This document shows positions 18,636 to 27,439 of a stretch of 34,762 nt of DNA, piece after piece. Source of the DNA: Planctomycetales bacterium (GTDB taxonomy: Bacteria; Planctomycetota; Planctomycetia; Pirellulales; Lacipirellulaceae). Within the stretch, counting starts at the first letter, position 1. Every line of letters begins with the position of its first letter. The notes below the pieces were generated by a model. It saw only the letters and a program-made list of their open reading frames with translations. It was not told the DNA's origin and did not search any database. The stretch lies in NCBI GenBank assembly GCA_020427155.1, contig JAGQOW010000045.1, positions 1 to 34,762 on the forward strand, given 5' to 3'. A program made the translations under genes and the position numbers.

Positions 18636-19187
18636 CTATTCGTGATTGGTCGGCATGGCCGCATGGCGTTCGATGTCGGCTTGTTCGAGGGCTGCCAGGA
18701 ATGGCAGGTTGCGGTACATGTCTTCGTAGTCGAGGCCGTAGCCGACGACAAATTCGTCGGGGATGTTGAAGGCGGTGAAGTCGGGAGAGTAGTCGACTTC
18801 GACGCGGCCTTGCTTTTGCAGCAGTACGGCCGAGCGGATGGAGCTGGGGCCGAACTCTTGCATCTTTTCGATGACGCGGGTGAGCGTGTGGCCAGTGTCG
18901 AAGATGTCGTCGACCAAGAGGACATCGCGGGCAGAGATGTCGATCATCAGTTCGGAGTTGATGACGAGATCGCCGCGCTCGGTTGTGGCGCCGCGGTAGC
19001 TGCTAGCTTGAATGACCCCGACGCGCATCGGAAGTTGGATCAATCGGATAAGGTCGGCCATCAGCACGACGCTGCCGGTCAGTACGCCGACGATTGTTAG
19101 TTGTTGCCCTTTGTAGGCCGACTCGATTTGTTGGGCCATGCTCGCGACGCCGCTATGGAGAGCATCTTTGTCGAGTAGAGTTTTCAT
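18636..19187 (-). CDS. hpt: Hypoxanthine(-guanine) phosphoribosyltransferase
   Basis: Transfers the phosphoribosyl group of PRPP to hypoxanthine or guanine, giving IMP or GMP. The 183-residue protein shows GVLTGSVVLMADL, SSYRGATTERG, the PRPP-binding signature LLVDDIFDTGHTL (90-102) and the C-terminal IPDEFVVGYGLDYEDMYRNL that contacts the base. ATG 19187-19185 is preferred to the upstream in-frame codon at 19253 because the family begins about 15 residues before the GVLTG motif and the extra 22 residues are not family-like. No Shine-Dalgarno is visible. It lies 131 bp downstream of the nucleoside transporter on the same strand, so import and base reuse may be cotranscribed. It would recycle bases released by the PNP paralogues. 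Confidence 0.95.
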   Translation of the reverse strand: MKTLLDKDALHSGVASMAQQIESAYKGQQLTIVGVLTGSVVLMADLIRLIQLPMRVGVIQASSYRGATTERGDLVINSELMIDISARDVLLVDDIFDTGHTLTRVIEKMQEFGPSSIRSAVLLQKQGRVEVDYSPDFTAFNIPDEFVVGYGLDYEDMYRNLPFLAALEQADIERHAAMPTNHE

Positions 19188-19318
19188 AGGAATTGCGATA
19201 CTGGGATATGCGGTCGCCAGGCTACTTAGCCGAGATTCATTCGATGGCCACAAAGATGCACGAAAAGTGCGTCGATGGAAGGCCCTCCAGTCTCCAGCCT
19301 ACGGCTTGCGGCCTCAAA

Positions 19319-20572
19319 CTACAATAAGATAGCTGCGACGCAGGCGGTCATAAATGCAGCGAGAGCGCCGCCGAACATTGCACGGAGCCCGAGTTTCGCG
19401 AGGTCGGCGCGACGTTCGGGTGCGATACCGCCGATGCCGCCCAGCTGGATGCCGATCGAGCCGAAATTGGCGAAGCCGCAAAGAGCGTACGTGAGGATAG
19501 TGACCGTCCGTGGCGCGAGGGCGTTTTGATCGGCGGCTTCGACGAGCTGGTAGTAGGCGAGCACTTCGTTGACCACCATTTTTGTACCCAGGAGGCTTCC
19601 CGCGGTCTGGCATTCGTGCCAGGGGATGCCCATGAGCCAGGCAAAGGGTGCGAAAAACAGGCCGAATAGTTTGCTCAGAGTCCAGGCGGTTTCGGCTTCG
19701 TAGCCAAATTGGGACCCGAGCCAGCCGATCCCGAGATCGATCATCGCCACCAGGGCAACAAAGGCGAGCAACATGGCGGCAACATTGATCGCCAGTTGCA
19801 TGCCGGTGGAGGCGCCTTCGGCCGCGGCCTCGATCACGTTGACGCATTTAGACTGGACTTCGATCTCGACGTGTCCTGCAGTTTGCGAGTGTTCAGTTTC
19901 TGGCTGCATCACCTTGGCGATCAGCAGGGCGGCGGGGGCAGAGATGACCGAAGCGGTGATTAAGTGGCCGGCATCGATGCCGATGCGAATGAAGATGGCC
20001 AAGACGCCGCCAGCGATAGTGGCGAAACCGCCGACCATGACGACGTTGAGTTCCGAGAGAGTCATCTTGCAGACGTAGGGTCGCACGACGAGTGGCGCTT
20101 CGGTCTGACCGACGAAGATATTGGCTGCCGCGGAAAGGGTTTCGGCGCCCGAGGTTCCCAGGGTTTTTTGCATGACGAGGGCACAGAAACCAACGATCCG
20201 CTGCATGATGCCCCAGTGGTAGAGAATGCCCATCAAAGAAGAAAAGAGAATGATTGTTGGCAGGACGCCGAAGGCGAAACAGCGCCACAGGGTGTATTGG
20301 GGGGGCAGGGGGAGGTCGCCAGGCTGGGGATAGAGATCGAAGAGGAAAGCGGTGCCGGCATCGGTGCAATTGATGATAGCCTGGAAAAATGCACCCAGAC
20401 CGGCAAAGAGTTGTTGGCCAAGCGAGGTCTTGAGGATAAGCAAAGCCACGGCGAATTGGAGCGCAAGGCTTCCTAGCACAATCCGCAGAGGAAACTTCTG
20501 TTTGTGGGAACTCATGAGCCAGGCCAGGGCGATGAAAGCAACGAGCCCTAGTGAACTGATCAGGCGTTCCAT
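19319..20572 (-). CDS. Concentrative nucleoside transporter (CNT/NupC family)
   Basis: Inner-membrane, cation-coupled nucleoside importer of 417 residues. Hydrophobic segments begin at the N-terminus (LISSLGLVAFIALAWLM) and continue throughout. CNT hallmarks are SGAETLSAAANIFVGQTEAP (helical hairpin 1 region that binds the nucleoside), GTKMVVNEVLAY (canonical NEFVAY here reads NEVLAY) and CGFANFGSIGIQLGGIGG in hairpin 2. The gate region VGGFATIAGG is also present. The Phe-to-Val change in the NEF motif is a small departure. It sits upstream of hpt on the same strand. The segment just after its stop (19281-19313) has GGCC at both ends and may form a weak structure, but no clear terminator. Confidence 0.94.
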   Translation of the reverse strand: MERLISSLGLVAFIALAWLMSSHKQKFPLRIVLGSLALQFAVALLILKTSLGQQLFAGLGAFFQAIINCTDAGTAFLFDLYPQPGDLPLPPQYTLWRCFAFGVLPTIILFSSLMGILYHWGIMQRIVGFCALVMQKTLGTSGAETLSAAANIFVGQTEAPLVVRPYVCKMTLSELNVVMVGGFATIAGGVLAIFIRIGIDAGHLITASVISAPAALLIAKVMQPETEHSQTAGHVEIEVQSKCVNVIEAAAEGASTGMQLAINVAAMLLAFVALVAMIDLGIGWLGSQFGYEAETAWTLSKLFGLFFAPFAWLMGIPWHECQTAGSLLGTKMVVNEVLAYYQLVEAADQNALAPRTVTILTYALCGFANFGSIGIQLGGIGGIAPERRADLAKLGLRAMFGGALAAFMTACVAAILL

Positions 20573-20647
20573 GAGTGGGCCTTGTGCTGCGGGGCAGCAT
20601 GGCTAAAGCTGACTTATGATGTTAGCCGTACTGCCACGCAGCACAGT

Positions 20648-20664
20648 GGCCGAACGGTTCGGCC
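20648..20664 (-). terminator. Candidate hairpin downstream of the HemQ-like gene
   Basis: A perfect seven-base stem GGCCGAA/TTCGGCC with a three-base loop lies 16 bp after the HemQ stop on the minus strand. No T run follows, so it may be a processing or rho-assisted end rather than an intrinsic terminator. Confidence 0.35.
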
Positions 20665-20679
20665 GCATGGATCATCGAG

Positions 20680-21528
20680 CTATGCCTTGATCGCACAATG
20701 ATCGAGCATTGCTTCCGCAGTGCAGATGTAGCTGACCAGGAATGGACCAAATTCTGCGTAGCGGGCGCTGGCTTCATCGAATCGCATGCGGTAGACGATA
20801 TCTTTGAGGAATTCGGGGTTGGCGGCCCAGAGGGTGACGCCCCATTCCCAGTCGTCAAGTCCGAGGCCGACGCTAATTAATTGGCTCACCTTGCCGGCGA
20901 ACGCCATGCCGCTACGAGCGTGTTCGCTCATGAGTGCGTTTCGTTCTTCTTTGGAAAGCAGGAACCAGTTTTCGCCGACCTTGCGTTTCTTGTTCATGGG
21001 ATAGAAGCAAGTGCTAGGCCACTCGGGCAGATCGGGGGTGAGCCGCTGGCGGTTCATCATGACGAGGCGATCGGCATAGCCTTTGACCTTGGTCGCGAAA
21101 GTGGGGCTATCTTCGGTTTCTCCTTCTTCAAGGAGCTTTTGCCCAAACTGCTCGACCGTGGGTACGTACTCGCTGATTTCGGTCATCGAGACGAACGAGT
21201 AGCCCGGGACAATCGCCCTGCCGAGCTTGCCCGCCATCAAGCGTTGGTGGATCCGATCGACCTTCAGGGGATCGGGGTCCATGAGCATCAGCCCGAAGTC
21301 GGCTTTGTGCCCGCTGACGATAGAGGTTTGCACTCGCAATGGGGCGTCGGCGGCATCAGGGCTGAGTGCCTCGATCACGTCGGCCCGGCCAGTGGCGATT
21401 TGCTCGGCCGGCAGCGAGGCGAGCACGTCGCGATTCCAGGAGTAGTAGAGATGGCTGCAATGCCAGCCTCCCTCGGCAGGGCTGAGGGAAACCTCGACGG
21501 GCTGACCCGTGTGTGGGGGACGATTCAT
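20680..21528 (-). CDS. Chlorite dismutase-family heme protein, probable coproheme decarboxylase HemQ
   Basis: HemQ decarboxylates coproheme III to heme b in the coproporphyrin-dependent heme pathway, in the cytoplasm. The 282-residue protein has the Firmicutes-like HemQ core: YPMNKKR (the Tyr corresponds to the catalytic tyrosine), NWFLLSKEERNALMSEHAR (the His corresponds to the proximal heme ligand), then SGMAFAGKV, GLDDWEWGVTLWA, IVYRMRFDEASARYAEFGPF. The arginine used by true chlorite dismutases was not located. The ATG at 21528-21526 is preferred over a TTG at 21549; neither has a good ribosome-binding site. It lies 107 bp downstream of the small gene ending at 21636, same strand, possibly a distal part of the PrkA operon. 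Other heme genes are not in the window. Confidence 0.85.
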   Translation of the reverse strand: MNRPPHTGQPVEVSLSPAEGGWHCSHLYYSWNRDVLASLPAEQIATGRADVIEALSPDAADAPLRVQTSIVSGHKADFGLMLMDPDPLKVDRIHQRLMAGKLGRAIVPGYSFVSMTEISEYVPTVEQFGQKLLEEGETEDSPTFATKVKGYADRLVMMNRQRLTPDLPEWPSTCFYPMNKKRKVGENWFLLSKEERNALMSEHARSGMAFAGKVSQLISVGLGLDDWEWGVTLWAANPEFLKDIVYRMRFDEASARYAEFGPFLVSYICTAEAMLDHCAIKA

Positions 21529-21635
21529 AAGAGGCGCGTAACAATTCAATCAGGTTGAGTAGCTGGGAAAAACCTGTTGGCATGTTAGCAAATCTCCGGT
21601 AATGATCGGAAGGGGCTATAAAAAGGGCAGGGCCT

Positions 21636-22124
21636 CTAACTGGCCAGGATTTCCTCGATGGTTGCATTGAAATCTTCACACAGCCGGCCCAGGACCTCGT
21701 GGGTGAGAGTGACGGGTACCCGGGAGCGGATGGCGCCTGGTTGCTTTTCGTACCGATAAAGAGCGATGGAGCCGCCGCGGCGCAGGAACAGTTCGTAATA
21801 ATACTTGCCCGACTCATTCTGTTGGGGTGGATTGCTGCGCATTTGGACCACGCAGCCGTCGATGTCGGTTTCAATGGGAGAAATAGGTTCGAGCAGGTAA
21901 TTCACTCGGTTGCAAAGAGACTGGCTGGACTGCTGCAAGATGGCCGTGTCGACCTGAGCCAGTTCTTTACTTTCGAGAATAAACTCGTAGACGGCGGCAG
22001 CCAGCGCGGTGCCTTGATCGACTTCGCAGCGGAGGATTCGAGGGCCATCGGCGACGGTGACTCGGCGATTGGTCTGACCGACAATCGCTTGCAGCTCGCG
22101 AAGAAACTCGTCGCGCAGTTTCAT
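21636..22124 (-). CDS. Unknown protein coupled to SpoVR
   Basis: A 162-residue protein I do not recognise. It starts MKLRDEFLRELQ and is predicted mixed alpha/beta with no signal peptide or membrane helix; ISPIETDIDGCVVQMRS, YYYELFLRRGGSIALYRYEK and the C-terminal LTHEVLGRLCEDFNATIEEI are its most patterned segments. The ATG at 22124-22122 overlaps the SpoVR stop in an ATGA (22121-22124), so translation is probably coupled; the upstream open frame that would add 40 residues lies in the spoVR gene. As the last gene after prkA-yhbH-spoVR it is a candidate accessory member of that module. No family name is offered. Confidence 0.75.
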   Translation of the reverse strand: MKLRDEFLRELQAIVGQTNRRVTVADGPRILRCEVDQGTALAAAVYEFILESKELAQVDTAILQQSSQSLCNRVNYLLEPISPIETDIDGCVVQMRSNPPQQNESGKYYYELFLRRGGSIALYRYEKQPGAIRSRVPVTLTHEVLGRLCEDFNATIEEILAS

Positions 22125-23653
22125 GCCGCGTCCTCCGAGTCGTCGGCCGGATCGGCAGATTGGAGCTGGTGCTCCGAACCGTCGAAAGAGATGACGGCCT
22201 CTTCGTCCTCCAGGACGGTGGCGATATGGACGGGCCGGTTCCACAGTCGGTGCAAGTTTTCGAGAGTGTCGCGGGCCTGTTCGAGTTGGAGCTCGACGCC
22301 AGAGTACTGATGTTGCAAGAAGAGCTCGCCGCGGTTTTTGTAGTTGCCATCGACGACGGCAATGATGGGCCGTCCGCGGTTGGTTAGGCTTTCGAGCAGT
22401 TGTTGTTTTACTCGGGGGAATTCACGGCTTTCGATTTCGTAGGCTTCGCTAGTAGGGTTGTAGCCAAAGCGAAACAGTTTGTGTTCGCGAACAAAGTCGA
22501 GGGTCAAGAACTCGTCGATGAAAGTGAGATCATTGTGGATGCGTCGGACTTCGAAGATTTTTTCTCGTCCTAGTCCGGCGTGAGTGTTCCAGTTTTTGCG
22601 TCGGTCGTGATCGTCGCAGTCATCGTATTCGCGTCCAAAGGCCCCGCGGTTCCAACGGTCCTCAATATTTCGGAACAGCTCGATGCCTACTTTGTAGGGA
22701 TTGAGTTGCGTAGGGGCACTGGCCATGGTGCCGCTGTGATGGTCGCAGTAGTTGACAACATCGGCGGCGGTGAGCCCCTGGTTGATCATGATGGTCGAAT
22801 GCCAGTAGCTGGCCCAGCCTTCATTCATGATTTTGGTTTGTGCCTGGGGAGCGAAGTAATACGCTTCGTCGCGAATGATCGCCAGGATATCGGCTTGCCA
22901 CGTTTTCAAAGGAGCATGTTCCAAGAGGAACAACAGGACGTCGCGTTCAGGATTCTCGGGAAAGGGCCGCGATTCGTCTTCTTCTTTAAGCCGGTCTTGT
23001 TGTGCCCGCAGCTTGTCTACAGGATTGATAAACGGCTGCATGTAGCTTTTGGCGTCGAATCGTTGCGATCTGGAGCCAGGCGGCTGCCTTTCGGCAGAGA
23101 AATCAAACCGGTCGGCAACTTTGCGGCGTTTGATGAAGGGGGAGTGAACGTCGATCAAGTCTTCGAGGCTGAGACATGCGTCGATGTAGTTTTCGACGTC
23201 CTCTACGCCGACGACGTCCATGATTCGCCGAATTCGCGTACCGTGGTTTGCGACGTCATCCATCATCTTGCGGTTGGTGTGGGCAAACCATTGGTTGTTT
23301 TTGAAGAAGTCGCAATGGCCGTAAACGTGGGCCATCACCATTTTTTGATCGATCAATCCGTTGGAACGCATCAAATAGGCGTAGCAGGGATTGTTGTTGA
23401 TGACCATTTCATAGATTTTTTGCAATCCGTAGTGATAGCCTTTGCTGAGCTGTTCATACTCCATACCGAACCGCCAGTGGGGGTATCGCGTAGGAAAGCC
23501 GCCCCGAGCAGCGATTTCGTTGAGCTGGTCGGCGTCGATCAATTCGAAGATCGTGGGAAAGAAGTCGAGCCCGTAGCCTCGTGCATATCCTTCGATTTCC
23601 ACTTGGATGGCAGCTAATTCGGGTGTGAGTTTTCCTGGTTCCACAGCAGCCAT
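22121..23653 (-). CDS. SpoVR family protein
   Basis: Homologue of Bacillus SpoVR and E. coli YcgB, 510 residues, cytoplasmic, biochemical role not established. Features: YGLDFFPTIFELID near the N-terminus, GGFPTRYPHWRFGMEYEQLS, NNPCYAYLMRSN, HVYGHCDFFKNN (His109, His113, Asp115), the region MNEGWASYWHS, and the segment DHHSG. The spaced His, Glu and Asp motifs resemble a metal site, but that is inference. It follows the YhbH/DUF444 gene by 151 bp on the same strand, in the usual PrkA-YhbH-SpoVR order, and overlaps the small gene downstream by four bases. A non-sporulating planctomycete having it argues for a stress or stationary-phase role, as in E. coli. Confidence 0.95.
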   Translation of the reverse strand: MAAVEPGKLTPELAAIQVEIEGYARGYGLDFFPTIFELIDADQLNEIAARGGFPTRYPHWRFGMEYEQLSKGYHYGLQKIYEMVINNNPCYAYLMRSNGLIDQKMVMAHVYGHCDFFKNNQWFAHTNRKMMDDVANHGTRIRRIMDVVGVEDVENYIDACLSLEDLIDVHSPFIKRRKVADRFDFSAERQPPGSRSQRFDAKSYMQPFINPVDKLRAQQDRLKEEDESRPFPENPERDVLLFLLEHAPLKTWQADILAIIRDEAYYFAPQAQTKIMNEGWASYWHSTIMINQGLTAADVVNYCDHHSGTMASAPTQLNPYKVGIELFRNIEDRWNRGAFGREYDDCDDHDRRKNWNTHAGLGREKIFEVRRIHNDLTFIDEFLTLDFVREHKLFRFGYNPTSEAYEIESREFPRVKQQLLESLTNRGRPIIAVVDGNYKNRGELFLQHQYSGVELQLEQARDTLENLHRLWNRPVHIATVLEDEEAVISFDGSEHQLQSADPADDSEDAA

Positions 23654-23804
23654 GATTGTTCCCGTTGTTCTCTCAAATCGCGTATTTGCAGGGGACGCAG
23701 AGCAAGCAGCTGAGATTGCCGTGCATCAGCATCTGCGAGCGTAGTCTATTCCTCGGTGTTTCAAAGTCCTGGAAGAAAATCGGGTAATTGAAAAGATGAA
23801 GCGG

Positions 23805-24914
23805 TCACTTGCCTTTTCCCAAGAATAATTTGATCGAGTCGTAAATGCCTTCCTTGTCTGCAATTTCCGACAAGGCCAGCTTGTCGTTTTCGCCAAATTG
23901 CTTTCGCAGGGCTTCGATGAAGTCGCCGCTGCCGTAGGGGCTTTCAACTTGCCCATAACAAAACAGATTTGCGGCGGGTAGGAGTTTCTCATTGAGAAGT
24001 TCGAAGGCCTGACGGTTGTCGTCGCCCCAGTTATCACCATCGGAAAACTGAAAGCAGTAGATGTTCCAGTCGGATACAGGAAACGTGCTATCGATAAGCT
24101 GAGCGCAAACTTTGTAAGCGGAACTGATGCGGGTGCCGCCGCTTTCGCGTGTGTGATAGAACGTGTGTTCGTCAACTTCCTTGGCCACGGCGTCGTGGAT
24201 GATATAACGTTTTTCAATGCCCTTGTACTGCTTGCCTAGCCACGCGTCGATCCAAAAAGCCTCGGTGCGGACGATTTGCTTTTGATCGTCGGTCATCGAA
24301 CCCGAGACGTCCATCAGATATATCACGACTGCATTGACCTCGGGGCGCGGCACATCGTTCCACGAACGGTATTGCTTGTCACTCTTGATGGGAACGACGC
24401 GCGGATCGTCGGGCAGATAGTTGCCGGTCGAAATCTGTCTTCGCAGGGCATTGAGATAGGTGCGTTTGAAATGTCGGAGCGACTCGGGGCCGGTTTGCCT
24501 CACACTGTTGTACTTGGCTTTTTCTGCAGAGATGCTGGCCGTTCCTTTGGGTTCGACATGCGGCAATTCGAGTTCGTCGCCGAGCATCTCGGCTAGCTCG
24601 TCGAGATTGACTTCAACCTCGATCAGATGGCCCGATCCTGGCTCGCTGCCCGCGCCGCCGGAACCTGCAGGATCGTCGCCTGGCTTTCCTACAGGATCTC
24701 CCACCTCGCCATCTCCCTGGCCAACTCCGCCAGAACCGTTTTTTCCGAATCGAAAGCGCGGGATATCGAGCTGGGGCAACGGAATACTGACAGCGTCTTT
24801 GCCTCGCCGACCGATCATTTCGCCGTGGGTTATGTACTTGCGCAGATTTTCGCGAATACGACCGCGTACGATCTGCTTGAAACGTCGTTGGTCGCGTTCG
24901 ATATCCAAGACCAT
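23805..24914 (-). CDS. yhbH: YhbH/YeaH family protein (DUF444, von Willebrand A-like)
   Basis: A 369-residue protein. The N-terminal basic helix ([20 protein letters not shown]) and ITHGEMIGR are typical of DUF444. A Gly/Pro/Asp-rich linker occupies about residues 58-97. From about 190 a vWA-like domain carries the metal-adhesion motif DVSGSM (Asp202-Met207), the [12 protein letters not shown] element, GGTRISSAY and [10 protein letters not shown]. Its partner is the PrkA kinase; in E. coli YeaG and YeaH act together under nutrient stress. It begins 117 bp after prkA and is followed by spoVR. Function is inferred from this conserved neighbourhood; no enzyme activity is known. Confidence 0.95.
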   Translation of the reverse strand: MVLDIERDQRRFKQIVRGRIRENLRKYITHGEMIGRRGKDAVSIPLPQLDIPRFRFGKNGSGGVGQGDGEVGDPVGKPGDDPAGSGGAGSEPGSGHLIEVEVNLDELAEMLGDELELPHVEPKGTASISAEKAKYNSVRQTGPESLRHFKRTYLNALRRQISTGNYLPDDPRVVPIKSDKQYRSWNDVPRPEVNAVVIYLMDVSGSMTDDQKQIVRTEAFWIDAWLGKQYKGIEKRYIIHDAVAKEVDEHTFYHTRESGGTRISSAYKVCAQLIDSTFPVSDWNIYCFQFSDGDNWGDDNRQAFELLNEKLLPAANLFCYGQVESPYGSGDFIEALRKQFGENDKLALSEIADKEGIYDSIKLFLGKGK

Positions 24915-25031
24915 GGGTGACCCTCAGATGATTGGTCTCTCGGCGAGAGCCGAAGTGGCACAGGCGAGGTCTTGAAGCGAGACCGCGCAGATCGCCTCAT
25001 ACGAGATGTACTGTGAGTTGTGTCCCTTGCA

Positions 25032-27083
25032 TCAACTATTCGATTTGGCATCGCCGCGAGCGAAGATGCTGGCGACATAGTTCAAAACGTCAGTTGCACT
25101 CTCGTCGTCATAGCCATAGTCGCGGATCAGGCGGCCTTTGACGACGTCGATCTTTTTCTGAGTGTCCTCGTCGATGACATTCGACACCAAACTGGTGAGC
25201 TTGATGGAATCTTTCTGGTCTTCGAACAGTTTGAGTTCGAGGGCCTTATTGAGGCGTTCGTTGGTTTTGTAATCAAACTTTTTACCGTCGATCGACAGCG
25301 CGCCGATGTAGTTCATGATTTCGCGCCGGAAATCGTCTTTGCGGCTGTCGGGGATATCAATTTTGTCTTCGATCGACCGCATGAGCCGTTCGTCGGGCTC
25401 TTCGTACTGGCCGGTGAAGGGGTTCTTGACTTTTTCTTTTTGGGTGTAGGCCTTGACGTTGTCGATGTAGTTGCCGCATAGACGGGCCAGGGCGTCTTCG
25501 TCGGCGGCGATGGCGCGCTGGACTTCGAGCTTGACGATGTTCTCATACTCTTCTTTGACGACGCTGAGCAGATTGCGGTACTCTTGCTTGAGATCTTCCT
25601 TGTTGATGAGGCTATGGTGTTTGAGCCCCGACTCGAGTTCGTTGAGCACCATGAACGGATTGATCGAGCTCGCGTCGGGGTGAGCTACCAGGGCGTTAGA
25701 AATCTTGTCTTGAACGTAGCGGGGCGAGATGCCGACGAGCCCTTCGTTAACGGCCTGGTCGCGCAGCTCGGCGATGTTCTCTTCGGTGAAGCCAGGCAAG
25801 CTCTTGCCGTTGTACAGCTTCAGCTTTTGCAGTCGAGTGAGACCCGCGTGTTTGGGTTCTTCGAGGCGCGTTAGCAGAGCCCACATCGCGGCCATTTCGA
25901 TCGTATGGGGGGCGATATGCTTGCCCTGGACGGTTTCTTTGTTGTAATCCTTTTCGTAAATGCAGATTTCGTGTTCCAGGGTTGTGACATAAGGAATGTC
26001 GATCTTGATCGTACGATCGCGCAAGGCCTCCATGAATTCGTTGTTCTGCAGGCGGCGATACTCTGGTTCGTTGGTGTGGCCGATAATCACTTCGTCGATA
26101 TCGGTTTGAGCGAATTTCTTGGGCTTGATCTTGTGTTCCTGGCTTGCGCCGAGCAGATCGTATAAAAACGCCACATCGAGCTTGAGGACCTCGACAAATT
26201 CGATGACGCCCCGGTTGGCAACATTGAATTCCCCGTCGAAATTGAATGCGCGGGGATCGCTATCGCTGCCGTAGACGGCGATTTTTCGATAGTTGATGTC
26301 TCCGGTCAGCTCGGTAGCGTCCTGGTTTTTCTCATCTTTCGGCTGGAAGGTACCGATGCCGACGCGATCTTTCTCGCTGAGAATTACGCGTTTGACGCGA
26401 ACGTCCTGGATGACTCGGGTCCAATCGCCGTCGTATTTTTTTAGCCGCTGTTGATACATGAAGCGGCAGAAGGGATCTAATTCGCCACGGATGCGTACCT
26501 GGAACTCGTCTTCGCCACGGCCGGCGTTGAGCTGGCTGGCGACCGTCTCGCGGAATCGCTCGGGGATCAAGTGGAGCGGCTCCTCGTTCATCGGGCACCA
26601 GTGCACTTCGTTGGGATCCTCTTCGCTGACCCAGCCGAGCGTATACAAAGCCCCGTCGTCGGTGGCGGAATAACGCTGCAGGCCTTGCTTCAGCAGCCGG
26701 ACAATGGTGCTCTTGCTGCTGCCAACCGGACCATGCAGCAGCAAGACGCGTTTTTCGATGCCGTACTCGTGAGCGGCGCTTTTGAGGGCGTTCACCAGCT
26801 TGTGGAGCGGAACGCGCAAGCCGAAGACTGCATCGCGGCCATTGTTGTCGGGGTCGTCAAAGAAATGGTAATGATGCTCTTTCTCGCGGCCCCGCATAAC
26901 CACATTGGACCCATAAGACAGAATCATGTCGTAGACCCGCTGGTAGGCCGAGCGCGTTACCTTGGGGTCGTCGCGGACGATGTCGAGATACTGCTCGAAG
27001 GTCCCCACCCAGTTTTTGCGACGAAACTGATCGCGATCTTGGTGGTCAGCAATCAGCGAGATGATTTCACTACCATTACTCAT
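25032..27083 (-). CDS. prkA: PrkA serine protein kinase (YeaG family)
   Basis: AAA-type ATPase and Ser/Thr kinase homologue, 683 residues, cytoplasmic. The N-terminal PrkA AAA domain shows [12 protein letters not shown], then [12 protein letters not shown], Walker [10 protein letters not shown] (118-126) and [22 protein letters not shown]. The C-terminal kinase-like half ends in the [20 protein letters not shown] region. Length matches E. coli YeaG (about 640) with a modest extension. ATG 27083-27081 has AGGAGA (27096-27091) seven bases upstream. It heads the operon prkA-yhbH-spoVR-unknown; the upstream region 27084-27200 should hold the promoter, but I could not assign a clear consensus. Confidence 0.96.
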   Translation of the reverse strand: MSNGSEIISLIADHQDRDQFRRKNWVGTFEQYLDIVRDDPKVTRSAYQRVYDMILSYGSNVVMRGREKEHHYHFFDDPDNNGRDAVFGLRVPLHKLVNALKSAAHEYGIEKRVLLLHGPVGSSKSTIVRLLKQGLQRYSATDDGALYTLGWVSEEDPNEVHWCPMNEEPLHLIPERFRETVASQLNAGRGEDEFQVRIRGELDPFCRFMYQQRLKKYDGDWTRVIQDVRVKRVILSEKDRVGIGTFQPKDEKNQDATELTGDINYRKIAVYGSDSDPRAFNFDGEFNVANRGVIEFVEVLKLDVAFLYDLLGASQEHKIKPKKFAQTDIDEVIIGHTNEPEYRRLQNNEFMEALRDRTIKIDIPYVTTLEHEICIYEKDYNKETVQGKHIAPHTIEMAAMWALLTRLEEPKHAGLTRLQKLKLYNGKSLPGFTEENIAELRDQAVNEGLVGISPRYVQDKISNALVAHPDASSINPFMVLNELESGLKHHSLINKEDLKQEYRNLLSVVKEEYENIVKLEVQRAIAADEDALARLCGNYIDNVKAYTQKEKVKNPFTGQYEEPDERLMRSIEDKIDIPDSRKDDFRREIMNYIGALSIDGKKFDYKTNERLNKALELKLFEDQKDSIKLTSLVSNVIDEDTQKKIDVVKGRLIRDYGYDDESATDVLNYVASIFARGDAKSNS

Positions 27084-27090
27084 GTTGGAT

Positions 27091-27096
27091 TCTCCT
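27091..27096 (-). promoter_or_regulatory. Shine-Dalgarno of prkA
   Basis: AGGAGA on the minus strand, seven bases before the prkA ATG. One of the few strong ribosome-binding sites in the window, which fixes the start. Confidence 0.8.
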
Positions 27097-27353
27097 GTCC
27101 CTCGGGCTGCTTACGAAGCCGCGACTTGTACCACCAACGCCGGATGAAAAAAATGATAAATGCCTAAGCGAAGGCTCCTGATCGAAAACTAGTTATTCTC
27201 AAAACTCGCACGCTTTCTTTCCTGCATCGCAACTATCAGCAGCGCCTCCGTGCGCGATCGCTTGAGCACTCACTCGAACGCCGGCAAAGGGGATCCCAAG
27301 CCGTCTGGGGTTGGCCGCGGGGACAGTACAACGCGCTCTCGGTTGAGGAGTAG

Positions 27354-27439
27354 CGGAAGACCGAGTCTTCGAATCTTCCGGGAGAGAGGCGAAGCAGATA
27401 CTGCTCGAAGCGAGAAGCGCGCTTCGACTGGCTAGCCAG
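27354..27439. repeat. Cluster of inverted repeats, candidate structured RNA or protein-binding region
   Basis: Within 86 bp: CGGAAGA (27354-27360) with TCTTCCG (27374-27380), overlapping the alternative GAAGAC (27356-27361) with GTCTTC (27365-27370); AGCAG/CTGCT (27393-27405); TCGAAGCG (27405-27412) with CGCTTCGA (27420-27427); and the perfect palindrome CTGGCTAGCCAG (27428-27439). A T6 tract lies at 27482-27487. Strand unknown; not matched by eye to RNase P, tmRNA, 6S or SRP RNA. Confidence 0.4.

Noticed and set aside
19281..19313. GGCC-flanked sequence between nupC and hpt that resembles a dispersed planctomycete repeat
   Set aside because: Only one copy is present in the window and the internal stem is four pairs, so it cannot be called a repeat from this sequence alone.
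22580..23617. Plus-strand open frame of 345 codons opposite spoVR
   Set aside because: Antisense shadow of a well-conserved SpoVR; no recognisable motif or start context.
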